Virus record (IMG/VR): IMGVR_UViG_3300027782_000060
Coordinates: 26,312 to 90,311 of that record
DNA from: a virus
Length of the DNA: 64,000 bases
Reading direction: 5' to 3' (one strand)
The position numbers and the translations under genes are program-made. The notes under the pieces are model-generated. The model saw only the letters and a program-made list of their open reading frames with translations, was not told the origin of the DNA and made no database searches. This document shows positions 42,556-51,531 of this stretch, one piece after another. Each line of letters opens with the position of its first letter. Positions within the stretch are counted from its first letter, which is position 1.

Positions 42556-42963
42556 ATGGATTATCCAGATTATCTGCAACCAGTATTGTTGCGCATTAAC
42601 CCAGAATATGGGACTCATATTTCATGTGATGAGGGTTGGTGGAGAATCATATCTATGTGCGATAAGGAACTTTCGTTACTTGACCCCGGATATACCATTT
42701 TTCAAATAAAAGAAAAATTTGGTGGTTTGCGTTATTACTACAACCCCTCCAACCCACACAACGTGGAAAGCATGAATGCCGTTGTTCGTAAACACGAAAA
42801 AATATGTTCAATGACATGTGAGAAAACTGGCAAACATGGCTATCTGATGATTAATAAATCGGGTCTCGTCAAGACCCTAAGCAGTGAATTTCTCAACGAT
42901 GGATGGTCCATGCGTCACATTACTGCTATTGTCGACTTAAATGAAGAGCAACAGGGGCAATAG
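42556..42963 (+). CDS. Conserved phage protein (QIKEKFGGLRYY type)
   Basis: 135 residues. EGWWRIISMCDKELSLLDPGYTIFQIKEKFGGLRYYYN and later CEKTGKHGYLMINKSG resemble a widespread phage and bacterial family in which QIKEKFGGLR(F/Y)Y precedes a Cys-containing small domain. No function is known. It directly precedes the IbrA-like gene. Confidence 0.75.
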   Translation: MDYPDYLQPVLLRINPEYGTHISCDEGWWRIISMCDKELSLLDPGYTIFQIKEKFGGLRYYYNPSNPHNVESMNAVVRKHEKICSMTCEKTGKHGYLMINKSGLVKTLSSEFLNDGWSMRHITAIVDLNEEQQGQ

Positions 42964-42972
42964 GATTAAATC

Positions 42973-45075
42973 ATGACTCGGCAACGCATGTTTCTGGATA
43001 TTTCGTGCGTAGAGGCTGCACGGCAGCGTATCCGCCACGTTTACGACACCTTCGATACTGTCTGTGTTCAATTTTCTGGCGGTAAAGATTCTAGCGCCGT
43101 TCTTTATTTAGCCAAAGAAATCCACGAAGAACGCGGACTTGGTCCAGTCAAAGTAATTTTCCGTGACGAAGAAATGGTCAGCCCTGTACTACTTGACTAT
43201 GTCATGAAAGTAAGGGATTACGACTGGGTAGATATGGAGTGGTATTGCGTCGATGGTGATACTGAAGTTATTACACGACGCGGAACATTTCCGATTAGGG
43301 ACCTAGCAGGTGAAGAACACGAACTAATGACCAATAAGGGTGTGTGGGTTACTGCCCCAATTCGCCACTTTGGTCATCGTAATGTTCAGAAGGTCACATT
43401 AATGCGCAATGGCGTCACCAAGACAATCAGAGCGACGCCCGACCACCGCTGGTTCGTGCGGAATAGATGGACGGAACTTGGGAAACAAAAAGAAGAAAAA
43501 ATTGAACGATTAACTCAAGACCTAAGGCCAGGTGACTGCTTGGTTGGTGCTTGGAAATTTAGACACGTCAAATTACCTAGTCCTTTCGGCATTGCTCATG
43601 GATTTGTATTTGGTGACGGCAATAAGTCTTCGAATGGATGCCAAGTAACTTTTCATGGTGACAAAGATACTGTCATGAAACAATATTTTGATGGTCACAT
43701 AACATCTACGAGCGCAGGAGCGCGCAAGGATGAAATTCAGCAGCCACGCGCTATTGGTCTTCCTTTCTTTTTTAAAGACTATCCATCACTCGATGAGTCC
43801 CCATCCTATCTTTATGGGTGGCTTTCTGGATATTTTGCCGCTGATGGGTGTGTATCCAAAGAAGGAAAAGTAACAATCGCATCATCCAAAAAGAAAAACT
43901 TAGAGTTTTTCCGGACAGTATGTACGAATCTAGGAATTTTCACTCATGGCATAAATAAAGCCGTGGTCGGCACTTATGGGAACGCCGAGTCTGAGTCTTG
44001 GCAAATGACTATTGCTCGCGAAGATTTAACTTCAGAATTTTTCATTATCCCTCATCACAAAGATAGGTGGCTGTCTTCTGCTAAATCTACTAATCGACGT
44101 AAGCGTTTATGGAAGGTTGTTTCCGTTGAAGATGATGGAAGCGATGAAGTTTACTGCGCTGTTGTAGATAAAACGCATTCGTTTGTTCTGGCTGACCATA
44201 TTCTCACGGGGAATTGTTTGCCTACGGGGACAGAGGTTTGGTCTCTTGGTAGGCGAATGGTCGAATTATTGTGGCACGAGCATCGAATGCAATTATGCAA
44301 TCTGTATCGCCCAATGCCAGAATGGGCAATTACGGCTTACCACTTCGGCTTAGACCATCGTAGCCCCCTGCCAGAGCATATTGATTATTACACGACTCAG
44401 GGAAAGACTGGCAACATAGCCTTCATTACTGGAGTACGTGCTGCCGAGTCGATGGTCAGATATCGCTCGGTTGTTCAGAAATTGCATGAAAGTTACATCG
44501 TTACCCCCTACAAGTCTAAAAAGGGTTTGCCGATGAAGTTTGCAAAGATTATTTACGACTGGCAAGTTGATGATGTTTTCAAGTTTCTTTCAGAAGAACA
44601 TGGCGCAGAATATTGCGAATATTACGACCTCGCCACATTGACCAATTCAAACAAGCGAGTCGGCATTCCATTGCACGCTGTGGCAATTCGTCGGATTGGT
44701 GATGTTGTTGCGACGGAACCAGAATTCTACGATGGGCTCTGGCAGTGTTGGCCGGAAATCGACGCACAGCGACGCTGGTATCCAGATTTTGATATTGAAA
44801 AACTAATCCGAGAAACCGCAGATGGTGGGTGGCCAGAGATTAGGGAATTTATTGAAACCTATATCTGGGGCGAAGATTTTAAGAGGCGAGCGATGTCGTA
44901 CGCTGCAGAATTTAGGAAAAAGCATGCATCCGACCCCTATTCATATCCCATGAACTGGCTGGTTCGCAATTTGCTACTCAACTCACTAACAGTCTCGTCG
45001 GTTTCTCCTGTCGGACCAAAAACCAAGGCTCACTCAGTACGACTGGCCGCTCTACAACAAGAAGAAGATGAATGA
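42973..45075 (+). CDS. PAPS-reductase/IbrA-like PP-loop protein interrupted by an intein
   Basis: 700 residues as translated, 377 after splicing. N-extein: PP-loop VQFSGGKDSSAVLYLA (residues 35-41 SGGKDSS) as in PAPS reductases, DndC and IbrA. The intein occupies residues 92-414. C-extein: CLPTGTEVW, WAITAYHFGL-type segment, ITGVRAAESMVRY, KIIYDWQVDDVFKFL, AIRRIGDVVATEPEFYDGLWQCWPEID, the signature of IbrA-like proteins. The intein sits in the conserved W-Y-C-L-P site beside the PP-loop fold. The next gene is a ParB-like protein overlapping by 8 bases, the IbrAB arrangement. IbrAB regulates host surface or virulence genes in E. coli. Here the substrate is unknown, and nucleic-acid modification is also possible. 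Confidence 0.88.
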   Translation: MTRQRMFLDISCVEAARQRIRHVYDTFDTVCVQFSGGKDSSAVLYLAKEIHEERGLGPVKVIFRDEEMVSPVLLDYVMKVRDYDWVDMEWYCVDGDTEVITRRGTFPIRDLAGEEHELMTNKGVWVTAPIRHFGHRNVQKVTLMRNGVTKTIRATPDHRWFVRNRWTELGKQKEEKIERLTQDLRPGDCLVGAWKFRHVKLPSPFGIAHGFVFGDGNKSSNGCQVTFHGDKDTVMKQYFDGHITSTSAGARKDEIQQPRAIGLPFFFKDYPSLDESPSYLYGWLSGYFAADGCVSKEGKVTIASSKKKNLEFFRTVCTNLGIFTHGINKAVVGTYGNAESESWQMTIAREDLTSEFFIIPHHKDRWLSSAKSTNRRKRLWKVVSVEDDGSDEVYCAVVDKTHSFVLADHILTGNCLPTGTEVWSLGRRMVELLWHEHRMQLCNLYRPMPEWAITAYHFGLDHRSPLPEHIDYYTTQGKTGNIAFITGVRAAESMVRYRSVVQKLHESYIVTPYKSKKGLPMKFAKIIYDWQVDDVFKFLSEEHGAEYCEYYDLATLTNSNKRVGIPLHAVAIRRIGDVVATEPEFYDGLWQCWPEIDAQRRWYPDFDIEKLIRETADGGWPEIREFIETYIWGEDFKRRAMSYAAEFRKKHASDPYSYPMNWLVRNLLLNSLTVSSVSPVGPKTKAHSVRLAALQQEEDE
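43246..44214 (+). mobile_element. Intein with LAGLIDADG homing endonuclease
   Basis: 323 residues from Cys92 (CVDGDTEVI, block A) to Asn414 (block F/G: VYCAVVDKTHSFVLADHILTGN), followed by extein Cys415. Block B is RATPDHRWFV with the expected T-x-x-H. Two endonuclease motifs are present: GIAHGFVFGDGN and YGWLSGYFAADGC. All splicing residues look intact, so it is probably active in splicing and perhaps in homing. Confidence 0.93.
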
Positions 45076-45628
45076 TATGAAAATTGACATTGTGAATATC
45101 AATGACTTATTAGAATTCGACTGGACGTCAACGTACATTCTCAGACCAGACTTGCTCGTTCTTGCTGATTCGATAGGAACAACGGGTTTATTGTCTCCAA
45201 TTATTGTTCATAAGGAAACTAATAAAATCATTGATGGTACACAAAGAGTGCGCCTCATTAAAGGAAATCCTCACTTGGCTGCGATGTTCACTGAAGGAAT
45301 CCCTGTGACGTACATAGAATGTTCCGAATTGGACGCAATGATTATCCACGTTCAGGTTAATCGTGGGCGTGGTTCAATTGTTGCAAAAAAACTATCTCGC
45401 GTGGTTCGGACTTTAGGTAAGACCAAAAAACTTGACGAAACTGGTTTTGTTTCAAAGTTCTGTATGAAATTTCACGAACTTGAACTCATGCTTGACGGAA
45501 CACTCATCATTCATAGGGATATAAAAAATCATACTTATTCACGAGCATGGGTTCCCGTGGAGGCCCCTTCTGGGACGGTAGAAGAGGGTAGAATCTCCAT
45601 AGAACGCCCGCCCAATGCTGATAGATAA
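45068..45628 (+). CDS. ParB-like (IbrB-like) protein
   Basis: 186 residues overlapping the PP-loop gene by 8 bases. ParB-type core: LADSIGTTGLLSPIIVHKETNKIIDGTQRVRLIKGNP with GTQR as the GxxR motif, then IPVTYIECSELDAMIIHVQVNRGRG. The C-terminus lacks a ParB DNA-binding helix domain. Adjacent PAPS-reductase-like and ParB-like genes are the defining feature of IbrA-IbrB pairs, so the two probably act together. Confidence 0.87.
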   Translation: MNDMKIDIVNINDLLEFDWTSTYILRPDLLVLADSIGTTGLLSPIIVHKETNKIIDGTQRVRLIKGNPHLAAMFTEGIPVTYIECSELDAMIIHVQVNRGRGSIVAKKLSRVVRTLGKTKKLDETGFVSKFCMKFHELELMLDGTLIIHRDIKNHTYSRAWVPVEAPSGTVEEGRISIERPPNADR

Positions 45629-45695
45629 TCATTATTAGCAAGGCCATGTCATGGTAGACTTTCTATTACATGAGTAAATTTTAAAGGAGCCCAAA

Positions 45696-45839
45696 ATGGA
45701 CCCACAAGGAAAAATTAGAAGTGCTGTTAATCGCGCTGTTGGAAAACTCCGCCAAACAGTATCTGGTGGATTTGCCAAAGCGGCGAACCTATTCGGTAGA
45801 GGAAAAGGTCCTGTGGGCGTAGTTAAGCGCACACGATAA
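45696..45839 (+). CDS. 47-residue basic protein
   Basis: ATG 45696 with a strong AAAGGAGCC site; stop TAA at 45837. Sequence features: GKIRSAVNRAVGKLRQTVSG then GFAKAANLFGRGKGPVGVVKRT. Basic, amphipathic and Gly-rich. It precedes the connector gene by 33 bases and could be a small head or DNA-binding protein. Not recognised. Confidence 0.7.
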   Translation: MDPQGKIRSAVNRAVGKLRQTVSGGFAKAANLFGRGKGPVGVVKRTR

Positions 45840-45872
45840 AAATATTTTAATACATCAAAATAGGAGTGATTT

Positions 45873-46733
45873 ATGTTAGTTACTATTAGCGACCTCACTT
45901 CCTATATGGACATCAGATTCTCCCTGCGTCAGCAAGATGCAGCAGAAATGGTACTAGCAGGCCTTCAGAGCGAAATAGAGGCTTATTTGCGTAGGCCGAT
46001 TGAGGTAAGCACGTTTGTAGAGGAAGTCACCCTGCCTATCAACCACGTCGGCATGCCCACTGACTCATTTTTCTACAATACTTCCACCAGCACCACAATG
46101 AATCCATTGACGTACTCTCAGCCGTCACCAACAATCTATTTACGCAACTCGCCAGTAACTAAAGTACATAGCGTTCAAATTAAGAATACGTCTACGGCTG
46201 GAACATTCTTCGGAGAAGGTATAGACAGGGTGGCAACGGTGACCGGCGCAGTAAAGAGTGGAACAAATGTTACCTTTACCGCCAATGGACATAAGTTCAC
46301 AAAGGGACAAACCGTCCTTACGACAGGGATTGTTCCAACTGTCTACAATCTCCAGAACAAAGAGATAACAGCAGTAACGACGAACACCTTTACGGTCGGC
46401 GGAGTTGCTGGCACTTTTGGTGCTTATACTTCTGGCGGCACGGCAGCAGCAACCGGACACGACTATGTCGTTCGTCGCTACGGTATTGATATTTTCCGTG
46501 GATTTGCTAATGACATTTTTGAAATTACCTACGATGCTGGGTTAGATGGAACCGAAATAGCAATTTTCAAACTTCTAATTTTGCGTGCTGCGACTCGTGA
46601 AATGCAAAACATGCACGACGATGTAGTCGGTATTAAAGATTTGGAGTCACGTAACGTTGCTCCATTAGAGACTGGTTTTTCTGACCGAGAACTGGCTTCG
46701 ATAAAGCGATACAAGCGCGTGAGGGTCTCGTAG
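45873..46733 (+). CDS. Head-tail connector protein with inserted FCCH-like module
   Basis: 286 residues. The N-terminus (LVTISDLTSYMDIRFSLRQQDAAEMVLAGLQSEIEAYLRRPIE) and C-terminus (EITYDAGLDGTEIAIFKLLILRAATREMQN) match the head-completion connector fold of HK97 gp6/SPP1 gp15-like proteins. Between them, about residues 118-193 hold the FCCH-like beta module shared with three other virion genes. It is the first of the ordered neck genes; the next genes are the neck/tail completion proteins. Confidence 0.82.
   Translation: MLVTISDLTSYMDIRFSLRQQDAAEMVLAGLQSEIEAYLRRPIEVSTFVEEVTLPINHVGMPTDSFFYNTSTSTTMNPLTYSQPSPTIYLRNSPVTKVHSVQIKNTSTAGTFFGEGIDRVATVTGAVKSGTNVTFTANGHKFTKGQTVLTTGIVPTVYNLQNKEITAVTTNTFTVGGVAGTFGAYTSGGTAAATGHDYVVRRYGIDIFRGFANDIFEITYDAGLDGTEIAIFKLLILRAATREMQNMHDDVVGIKDLESRNVAPLETGFSDRELASIKRYKRVRVS
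46225..46452 (+). repeat. FCCH-like virion module, copy 2
   Basis: Reads VTGAVKSGTNVTFTANGH, FTKGQTVLTTGI, ITAVTTNTFTVGGVAG and YTSGGTA. Closest to copy 3 in the next-but-one gene, sharing KSGTNVT(F/Y)TA and TFTVGG. Confidence 0.75.
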
Positions 46734-46740
46734 TGGTGTT

Positions 46741-47196
46741 ATGCAATTTCAAATAAAAATGTCATATGAGAACGGCGAAATAGAAGATTTCATCAAGGAA
46801 GCCAAAAAGCGAACAGGCGATTATGGCCCTGTATTTAAGAAAATTCGTGAAGACCTGGAACAAATTTGGGCAAACAACTTCATGGTTGGCGGCTTAGAAT
46901 CTGGGGCAAAATGGGACGCCCTGGACCCAGAATATTCGGCGTGGAAAATAAAAAATGACCCAAATCCAATAATGATGCGTTCAGGCAAAACCCTATTTAG
47001 AAGCCTGCGTAGTCTTAAAGGCAAGCCGAATATTATTCGTAAACATTATGCTGTATTTGGCACCGATGTACCGTACGCCAAGTTTCACCAAATGGGAACA
47101 TCGAAAATGCCTAGACGCCAAATTGTATTCGAGCCCAAGGGAGCGAATGATAAATGGGGCAAATGGGCAGTCGACTATATTCATGAGAGCGAGTAA
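46741..47196 (+). CDS. Phage virion morphogenesis protein (tail completion, gpS/gp10-like)
   Basis: 151 residues. Classic pattern: an N-terminal helix with VFKKIREDLEQIWANNF, then GAKWDALDPEYSAWK, IMMRSGKTLFRSL, AVFGTDVPYAKFHQMGTSKMPRRQIVFEP. The YAKFHQ.GT...P.R motif identifies the Mu gpG / P2 gpS morphogenesis family that completes the neck or tail. Length is normal. It sits in the expected place between connector and tail terminator. Confidence 0.9.
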   Translation: MQFQIKMSYENGEIEDFIKEAKKRTGDYGPVFKKIREDLEQIWANNFMVGGLESGAKWDALDPEYSAWKIKNDPNPIMMRSGKTLFRSLRSLKGKPNIIRKHYAVFGTDVPYAKFHQMGTSKMPRRQIVFEPKGANDKWGKWAVDYIHESE

Positions 47197-47201
47197 CAAA
47201 A

Positions 47202-48050
47202 ATGACAATTGACTTAATGCATGGCTCGCATTTTGCTAAGTCCTATGTGAGTTCGTACTTGGCTGTCAACCTTCCTACGCGCCTTGTTAGTTATAGGAAT
47301 GGCTGGAATCTTGATGACATTGCATTGCCGAGTCCAGTCAAGTACACAACCTATGAGCCTATTGCGCTAGACGAGTGGCCAACAATCATCACTGTTGCAA
47401 TGTCAATGTCTGGACTGGAAAGAATAGGGTTCGACAGAAATAACCCTCTCTATCGGGTCAATTACAATATGCGTACGTACGTCTGGGTTCGTTCTGACAG
47501 GACCGACAGCAATTATGGCCCAGAAGAGGTAACGCTCATGCGAGACAGGCTCACGACGGTCGTTCGCTCGGCAATTCTCGACTACCCATGCCTTAAGGCT
47601 ACGGACCCACGCCAGACCTTCAAGGTCATGATTGACGAGTCTAGTATCACCGAAGAATATTCCGACTTGACGCTCCTCAAGGGTGACCGAGTCATGGCTG
47701 GTGCCTATATTGGCTACGACCTATCAATAGATGAAGTAGTCATGCGTGAACCAATCGGCATAGTTAGCAATATTGACCTGACAGTAGAATCATTTGGACT
47801 ATCTGAATCACGTTCGGCGATAGTGACCAATGCAACCAAGAGCGGAACTAACGTCACCTATACTGCTGTCAATAATTTCTCTGTTGGGCAAAGAGTTACG
47901 GTAACTGGCATTAATCCAGCAACTTTTGGTATTTCGGCAGAAACAATAACCGCAAGAACTGCGACAACTTTTACCGTTGGAGGAATCGTTGGTTCCCTGG
48001 GTTCCTATGTTTCAAGTGGTGTTGCAGTTGCCTTTACTTCCCTGAATTAA
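47202..48050 (+). CDS. Neck/tail terminator candidate with C-terminal FCCH-like module
   Basis: 282 residues. Body about 1-200: YLAVNLPTRLVSYRNGWNLDDIALPSPVKYTTYEPIALDEWPTI, then RVNYNMRTYVWVRSD and TTVVRSAILDYPCL, and VEVVMREPIG-type strands. Alpha/beta pattern and gene order suggest a tail terminator. Residues about 206-282 are the FCCH-like module, here forming the C-terminus. Confidence 0.7.
   Translation: MTIDLMHGSHFAKSYVSSYLAVNLPTRLVSYRNGWNLDDIALPSPVKYTTYEPIALDEWPTIITVAMSMSGLERIGFDRNNPLYRVNYNMRTYVWVRSDRTDSNYGPEEVTLMRDRLTTVVRSAILDYPCLKATDPRQTFKVMIDESSITEEYSDLTLLKGDRVMAGAYIGYDLSIDEVVMREPIGIVSNIDLTVESFGLSESRSAIVTNATKSGTNVTYTAVNNFSVGQRVTVTGINPATFGISAETITARTATTFTVGGIVGSLGSYVSSGVAVAFTSLN
47815..48045 (+). 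repeat. FCCH-like virion module, copy 3
   Basis: VTNATKSGTNVTYTAVNN, FSVGQRVTVTGI, ITARTATTFTVGGIVG and YVSSG. Nearly superimposable on copy 2, but C-terminal instead of internal. Confidence 0.75.
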
Positions 48051-48089
48051 ATAATCGTGTAAAATACGTGTAAACCCCTGGAGGACCAT

Positions 48090-48527
48090 ATGTTGCATAA
48101 GTTTATTGAAATCAGTAAAGGCGAGGAGCAGAATTACCTCAATGCTGGATATTGCGTCATTACCAACATCTCCAACGACTGGATTTATTTGACAAACAAC
48201 CTACATTACGTCAGAGCAGAAACTGTTGTTGCCGTGGCTGAGTTGGATGCATCTTTGGAAAAGCAAGAATTACAAGGTCTCATTGCTGTTCTCAGAGGCG
48301 AAAAAGTTGAAGTAGTGCCCGAAGAAAAGCCAGTTAATAACAACCTCAAGAAACTGAAAAAGACGATTAAGTCAGATGATAATGCTGACGTATCGGAATT
48401 ATTGGAAACAGCAAGTGAAGAAGAGCCAAAAAATACCGATGAAACAGAACCATTGGCGCTCCAGGAAACTGACATTACTGATATTCCTGATGAAAATAAA
48501 GGCACCGAGGTGCAAGAAACAGCATGA
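48090..48527 (+). CDS. Acidic tail-region protein
   Basis: 145 residues, strong site TGGAGG. N-terminal part (LHKFIEISKGEEQNYLNAGYCVITNISNDWIYLTNNLHYVRAET) looks folded. The C-terminal 70 residues are disordered and very acidic (SELLETASEEEPKNTDE). It precedes the sheath gene. Function unknown. Confidence 0.72.
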   Translation: MLHKFIEISKGEEQNYLNAGYCVITNISNDWIYLTNNLHYVRAETVVAVAELDASLEKQELQGLIAVLRGEKVEVVPEEKPVNNNLKKLKKTIKSDDNADVSELLETASEEEPKNTDETEPLALQETDITDIPDENKGTEVQETA

Positions 48528-48625
48528 TATTTTGCTATTCTCTATTGAGAGTAACAAATCTTGCGATAACAATTTGAACAAGTAGGCATAGATAGTTTAA
48601 TGCCATGATGAGTTAGGAAGGTGCC

Positions 48626-50419
48626 ATGCCCGGTATCCAAATTTCAACCGCAGTACGTACTGGTCCTGCAAATACTACAATTCGTGAAACATCTCAAGCA
48701 TTCTTTGTGGGGCAGGCACTACGTGGACCCGTTGATGAGGCGCTTTTAGTTACTAGCCTCGAAGACTTTGAATTAAAGTATGGCGGATACACGAGCGGCT
48801 CCTTCCTGCATTCAACAGTGGAATCTTTCTTTGAAGAAGGTGGCACACGCTGCTATATTTCCCGTGTTCCAAACACCACCAGCACTGCGACAGCAACATC
48901 ATTGCTCAAGAACGCCGCCGCATCGCCCGTTACATCAATTACTTTGACCGCTCAGGGTCCTGGCGCTTCGGCAAATGCCCTGAGAGTCGCCGTGACCGCT
49001 GGAAACGTTACGAATTCTAGAGTTGTAAGCATCTATGATGGCACCACTCTCTTAATGTCAACGGGTTCTTGTACTACAAATGCACAAATTTGTGGAAAAA
49101 TCAATACTCATCCGGTGGTTTCTCAACTCATCACTGCCACTGATGCGGAATTAGCATCATCCAGTTTGATAGTTAGTACGACAGGCACGGTTGGTTCGGT
49201 TACTGGTTCTGGACCATACACCGCAACAATTACGGCCATGAGCAGTACTGCCAACTTGACGGTAGGACAGGTAATTACCGCCACCCCCGGGTCCCCTGGT
49301 TCCTTTGGTTTAGGAGCCATGACGGTTGCCAGCATTGTTTCGGCTACTTCTATTACAGTTTCTTCGACGCTCACATTTACGGCTGGCTCGGTCACCAATA
49401 TCGTTGGCGTCGCTGGAACTTCAGCATTTTACGTATTGCCAGATATCTTTTCAGCACGCTCATTTGGCCCTGCTGGTGGCTCGCTTGGTACTGCGGGTAG
49501 CGATGGCACGACGTCCCCAGGCGCAAACGAATACGCTTCTGCCCTAGATGACTTCCTTGATGCATACGGCGCAGGCGTTGTCGCATGCCCAGAATCACCA
49601 GCAACGTACTCTGGTGGTACTCTGGATGCATTTACGGTTGCCCTAATTGCTCACTGTAACGCAAAGAGCAGAATTGCTATCGTTCATGCAGCCAAGACGA
49701 CAACCTCGTCCACGGACCTTGGCGACATCGCAGAAGGAATCCAGATTTCAGAGAATGCAGAACACATCGCAATGTATGCACCGTGGGTATCCGCACCAAC
49801 TGGAACCAACGGCGTCAATCGCTTCATTCCGCCAACAGGATATGTTGCAGGCGCACGTAGTCGTGCCCATAACCAGATTGGGCCACACCAGCCCGGAGCG
49901 GGAATCATCTCTAATGCCAGATTTATTAATGGAGTCTATGCGTCATATGACTCAACAGTTGGCAATCAACTTGATGCAAGCGCAGTCAATGCCATCAGAG
50001 TTATTAACAACCTTGTGCGCATCTATGGTGCTCGTTCGTTGTCTCTAGATACGGCGAACTTCCGTTACATCAATGCCCAGGACGTGGTCAACCATGTAGT
50101 CGTTGAGGCAAACAGAACACTCGAAGATGTTTTGTTCACGGTTATCGATGGACGAAACAGCGTTTTTGCAACAATCGAAGCAAAATTGGTTTCAGTTATG
50201 GAGCCCTTGCGGACACTTGGAGCCTTGTATGAGGCATTCGATGTCAATGGTCGTCGCATTGACTATGGCTACACGGTGAAGTGTGACAATTCACTCAATC
50301 CGCTCGCTCAACTAGTTGACGGAACGGTGACAGCACGCGTCGGTTTGCGTGTTTCAAGTATTGGTGACTCAATTCAAGTTGACATCATCAAGTCCAATCT
50401 GACCACCTCAGTGGTCTGA
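48626..50419 (+). CDS. Tail sheath protein
   Basis: 597 residues. Starts PGIQISTAVRTGP, as sheath proteins do, followed by GQALRGPVDEALLVTSLEDFELKYGGY and SFFEEGGTRCYISRV. The C-terminal sheath domain is clear: GVNRFIPPTGYVAGARSRAHNQIGPHQPGAG, NAIRVINNLVRIYGARSL, FRYINAQDVVNHVVVEANRTLEDVLF, VDGTVTARVGLRVSSIGDSIQVDI. It contracts during injection. A domain about residues 185-267 resembles the FCCH-like module, inserted at the outer-domain position. Confidence 0.95.
   Translation: MPGIQISTAVRTGPANTTIRETSQAFFVGQALRGPVDEALLVTSLEDFELKYGGYTSGSFLHSTVESFFEEGGTRCYISRVPNTTSTATATSLLKNAAASPVTSITLTAQGPGASANALRVAVTAGNVTNSRVVSIYDGTTLLMSTGSCTTNAQICGKINTHPVVSQLITATDAELASSSLIVSTTGTVGSVTGSGPYTATITAMSSTANLTVGQVITATPGSPGSFGLGAMTVASIVSATSITVSSTLTFTAGSVTNIVGVAGTSAFYVLPDIFSARSFGPAGGSLGTAGSDGTTSPGANEYASALDDFLDAYGAGVVACPESPATYSGGTLDAFTVALIAHCNAKSRIAIVHAAKTTTSSTDLGDIAEGIQISENAEHIAMYAPWVSAPTGTNGVNRFIPPTGYVAGARSRAHNQIGPHQPGAGIISNARFINGVYASYDSTVGNQLDASAVNAIRVINNLVRIYGARSLSLDTANFRYINAQDVVNHVVVEANRTLEDVLFTVIDGRNSVFATIEAKLVSVMEPLRTLGALYEAFDVNGRRIDYGYTVKCDNSLNPLAQLVDGTVTARVGLRVSSIGDSIQVDIIKSNLTTSVV
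49180..49425 (+). repeat. FCCH-like virion module, copy 4 (divergent)
   Basis: VGSVTGSGPYTATITAMSS, LTVGQVITATPGSPGSFG and VASIVSATSITVSS follow the module pattern with less identity than the other copies. Inserted in the variable domain of the sheath. Confidence 0.55.
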
Positions 50420-50445
50420 GTTTATTAAGAATATCGGAGGATTAA

Positions 50446-50922
50446 ATGGCAAAGGTATCTCAGAGGCAAATCCTGGCAGACATTGCGCCAGTAGACACCA
50501 CTCACCCTAAGTGGGAAGGATTCCGTTTCGCCCAGGTTTCTGGTGGCGAAATCACGGCTTCCGTTGAAAAGATTTACGAAGGTGGCGCTCAGTTCCCCAC
50601 AGTACTGTGTGCTCCTTTTGAAATTGGTGACATTACCCTCACGGCTCACTATGACGACGAATTCATTCAAGAACTTTCGGACGGTGCAACTGGTCTTGCT
50701 CGCAAGATTCGCAACCTTCGTACTCTCGTTGGCAAGTCGTACTATAACGTCAACGTAAAGACCTATAACTGCGACATCGAAGTTATTGGTGCCGACCGAG
50801 TGTACCCACGAGCCCTCCTCGTAGGCATTACCGAGCCTGATGGCGACTCGTCTTCTGGTGCTCCGGCCACATTCTCAATGACCTTCAGTGTCTCTACTGT
50901 TGCCTCTGGTTCAAGTTCCTAA
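50446..50922 (+). CDS. Tail tube protein
   Basis: 158 residues. RQILADIAPVDTTHPKWEGFRFAQVSGGEITASVEKIYEGGAQFPTVL then FEIGDITLTAHYDDEF and VNVKTYNCDIEVIGADRVYPRALLVGI. The beta pattern and small size match myovirus tube proteins. The gene follows the sheath by 26 bases, as is standard. Confidence 0.88.
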   Translation: MAKVSQRQILADIAPVDTTHPKWEGFRFAQVSGGEITASVEKIYEGGAQFPTVLCAPFEIGDITLTAHYDDEFIQELSDGATGLARKIRNLRTLVGKSYYNVNVKTYNCDIEVIGADRVYPRALLVGITEPDGDSSSGAPATFSMTFSVSTVASGSSS

Positions 50923-51000
50923 TAAGTAATAACTTATTCTAGTTATAAAATTAGGTTTTGTTTCACTATGGCAGATTTGTATGTGCTAAGTTCATGACTT

Positions 51001-51531
51001 ATGACAGCAGAATCACTTTACTCAGACGACACATCAGCAACACCAAAGGCTGGCAAGTCAACATCCAAGCCCAAGGGCGAGACCACTCTCGACCGCCTCA
51101 AGGATGCAATTTCAACTAAGGTTGAACGTCCTGCGGTACTCCTAGAAGTTCCATCTCGACCTGGCGTCAAGTTGCGTATTTCTCCGAATATTTCTCAAAA
51201 TCAGATTCGTGCTTGGCGCCGCAACTCCGGTGAAGACACCAAGGCTGGTATGGACTCAACAAAGTTTGCTTGCTACGTTATTGGTAATTCAACCACGGGC
51301 ATTCTTATGGATGACGAGGAAGTAATGGATGAAGACGGAAATCGTCTAAATTTTGCTTCGGACATCATTATGTCGACAACAGAGACTACTCGTCCTGTTC
51401 CTGATGCTGTACGCGCTTTTTTCGGGGTTGACCCTCACTTAGAGTCTGCCGCACTAGCGATTCTTGATGCTGCAGGATACTCCGACACTGTCGAGACAGA
51501 GGACCCTACGAAAGGGTCTTCGACGAACTAG
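51001..51531 (+). CDS. Tail assembly chaperone (shorter form)
   Basis: 176 residues between tube and tape measure. N-terminal disordered basic region (TPKAGKSTSKPKGETT) then folded core: RPGVKLRISPNISQNQIRAWRRNSGEDTKAGMDSTKFACYVI, MDDEEVMDEDGNRLNFASDII and VRAFFGVDPHLESAALAILDAAGYSD. Position before the tape measure and an overlapping -1 frame identify it as a gpG-like chaperone. About 80 bases upstream (50923-51000) hold no gene. Confidence 0.82.
   Translation: MTAESLYSDDTSATPKAGKSTSKPKGETTLDRLKDAISTKVERPAVLLEVPSRPGVKLRISPNISQNQIRAWRRNSGEDTKAGMDSTKFACYVIGNSTTGILMDDEEVMDEDGNRLNFASDIIMSTTETTRPVPDAVRAFFGVDPHLESAALAILDAAGYSDTVETEDPTKGSSTN

Noticed and set aside
50915-50945. Hairpin AATAAG/CTTATT after the tube gene as terminator
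   Set aside because: Short AT-only stem, no T tract, and the next gene belongs to the same tail unit.
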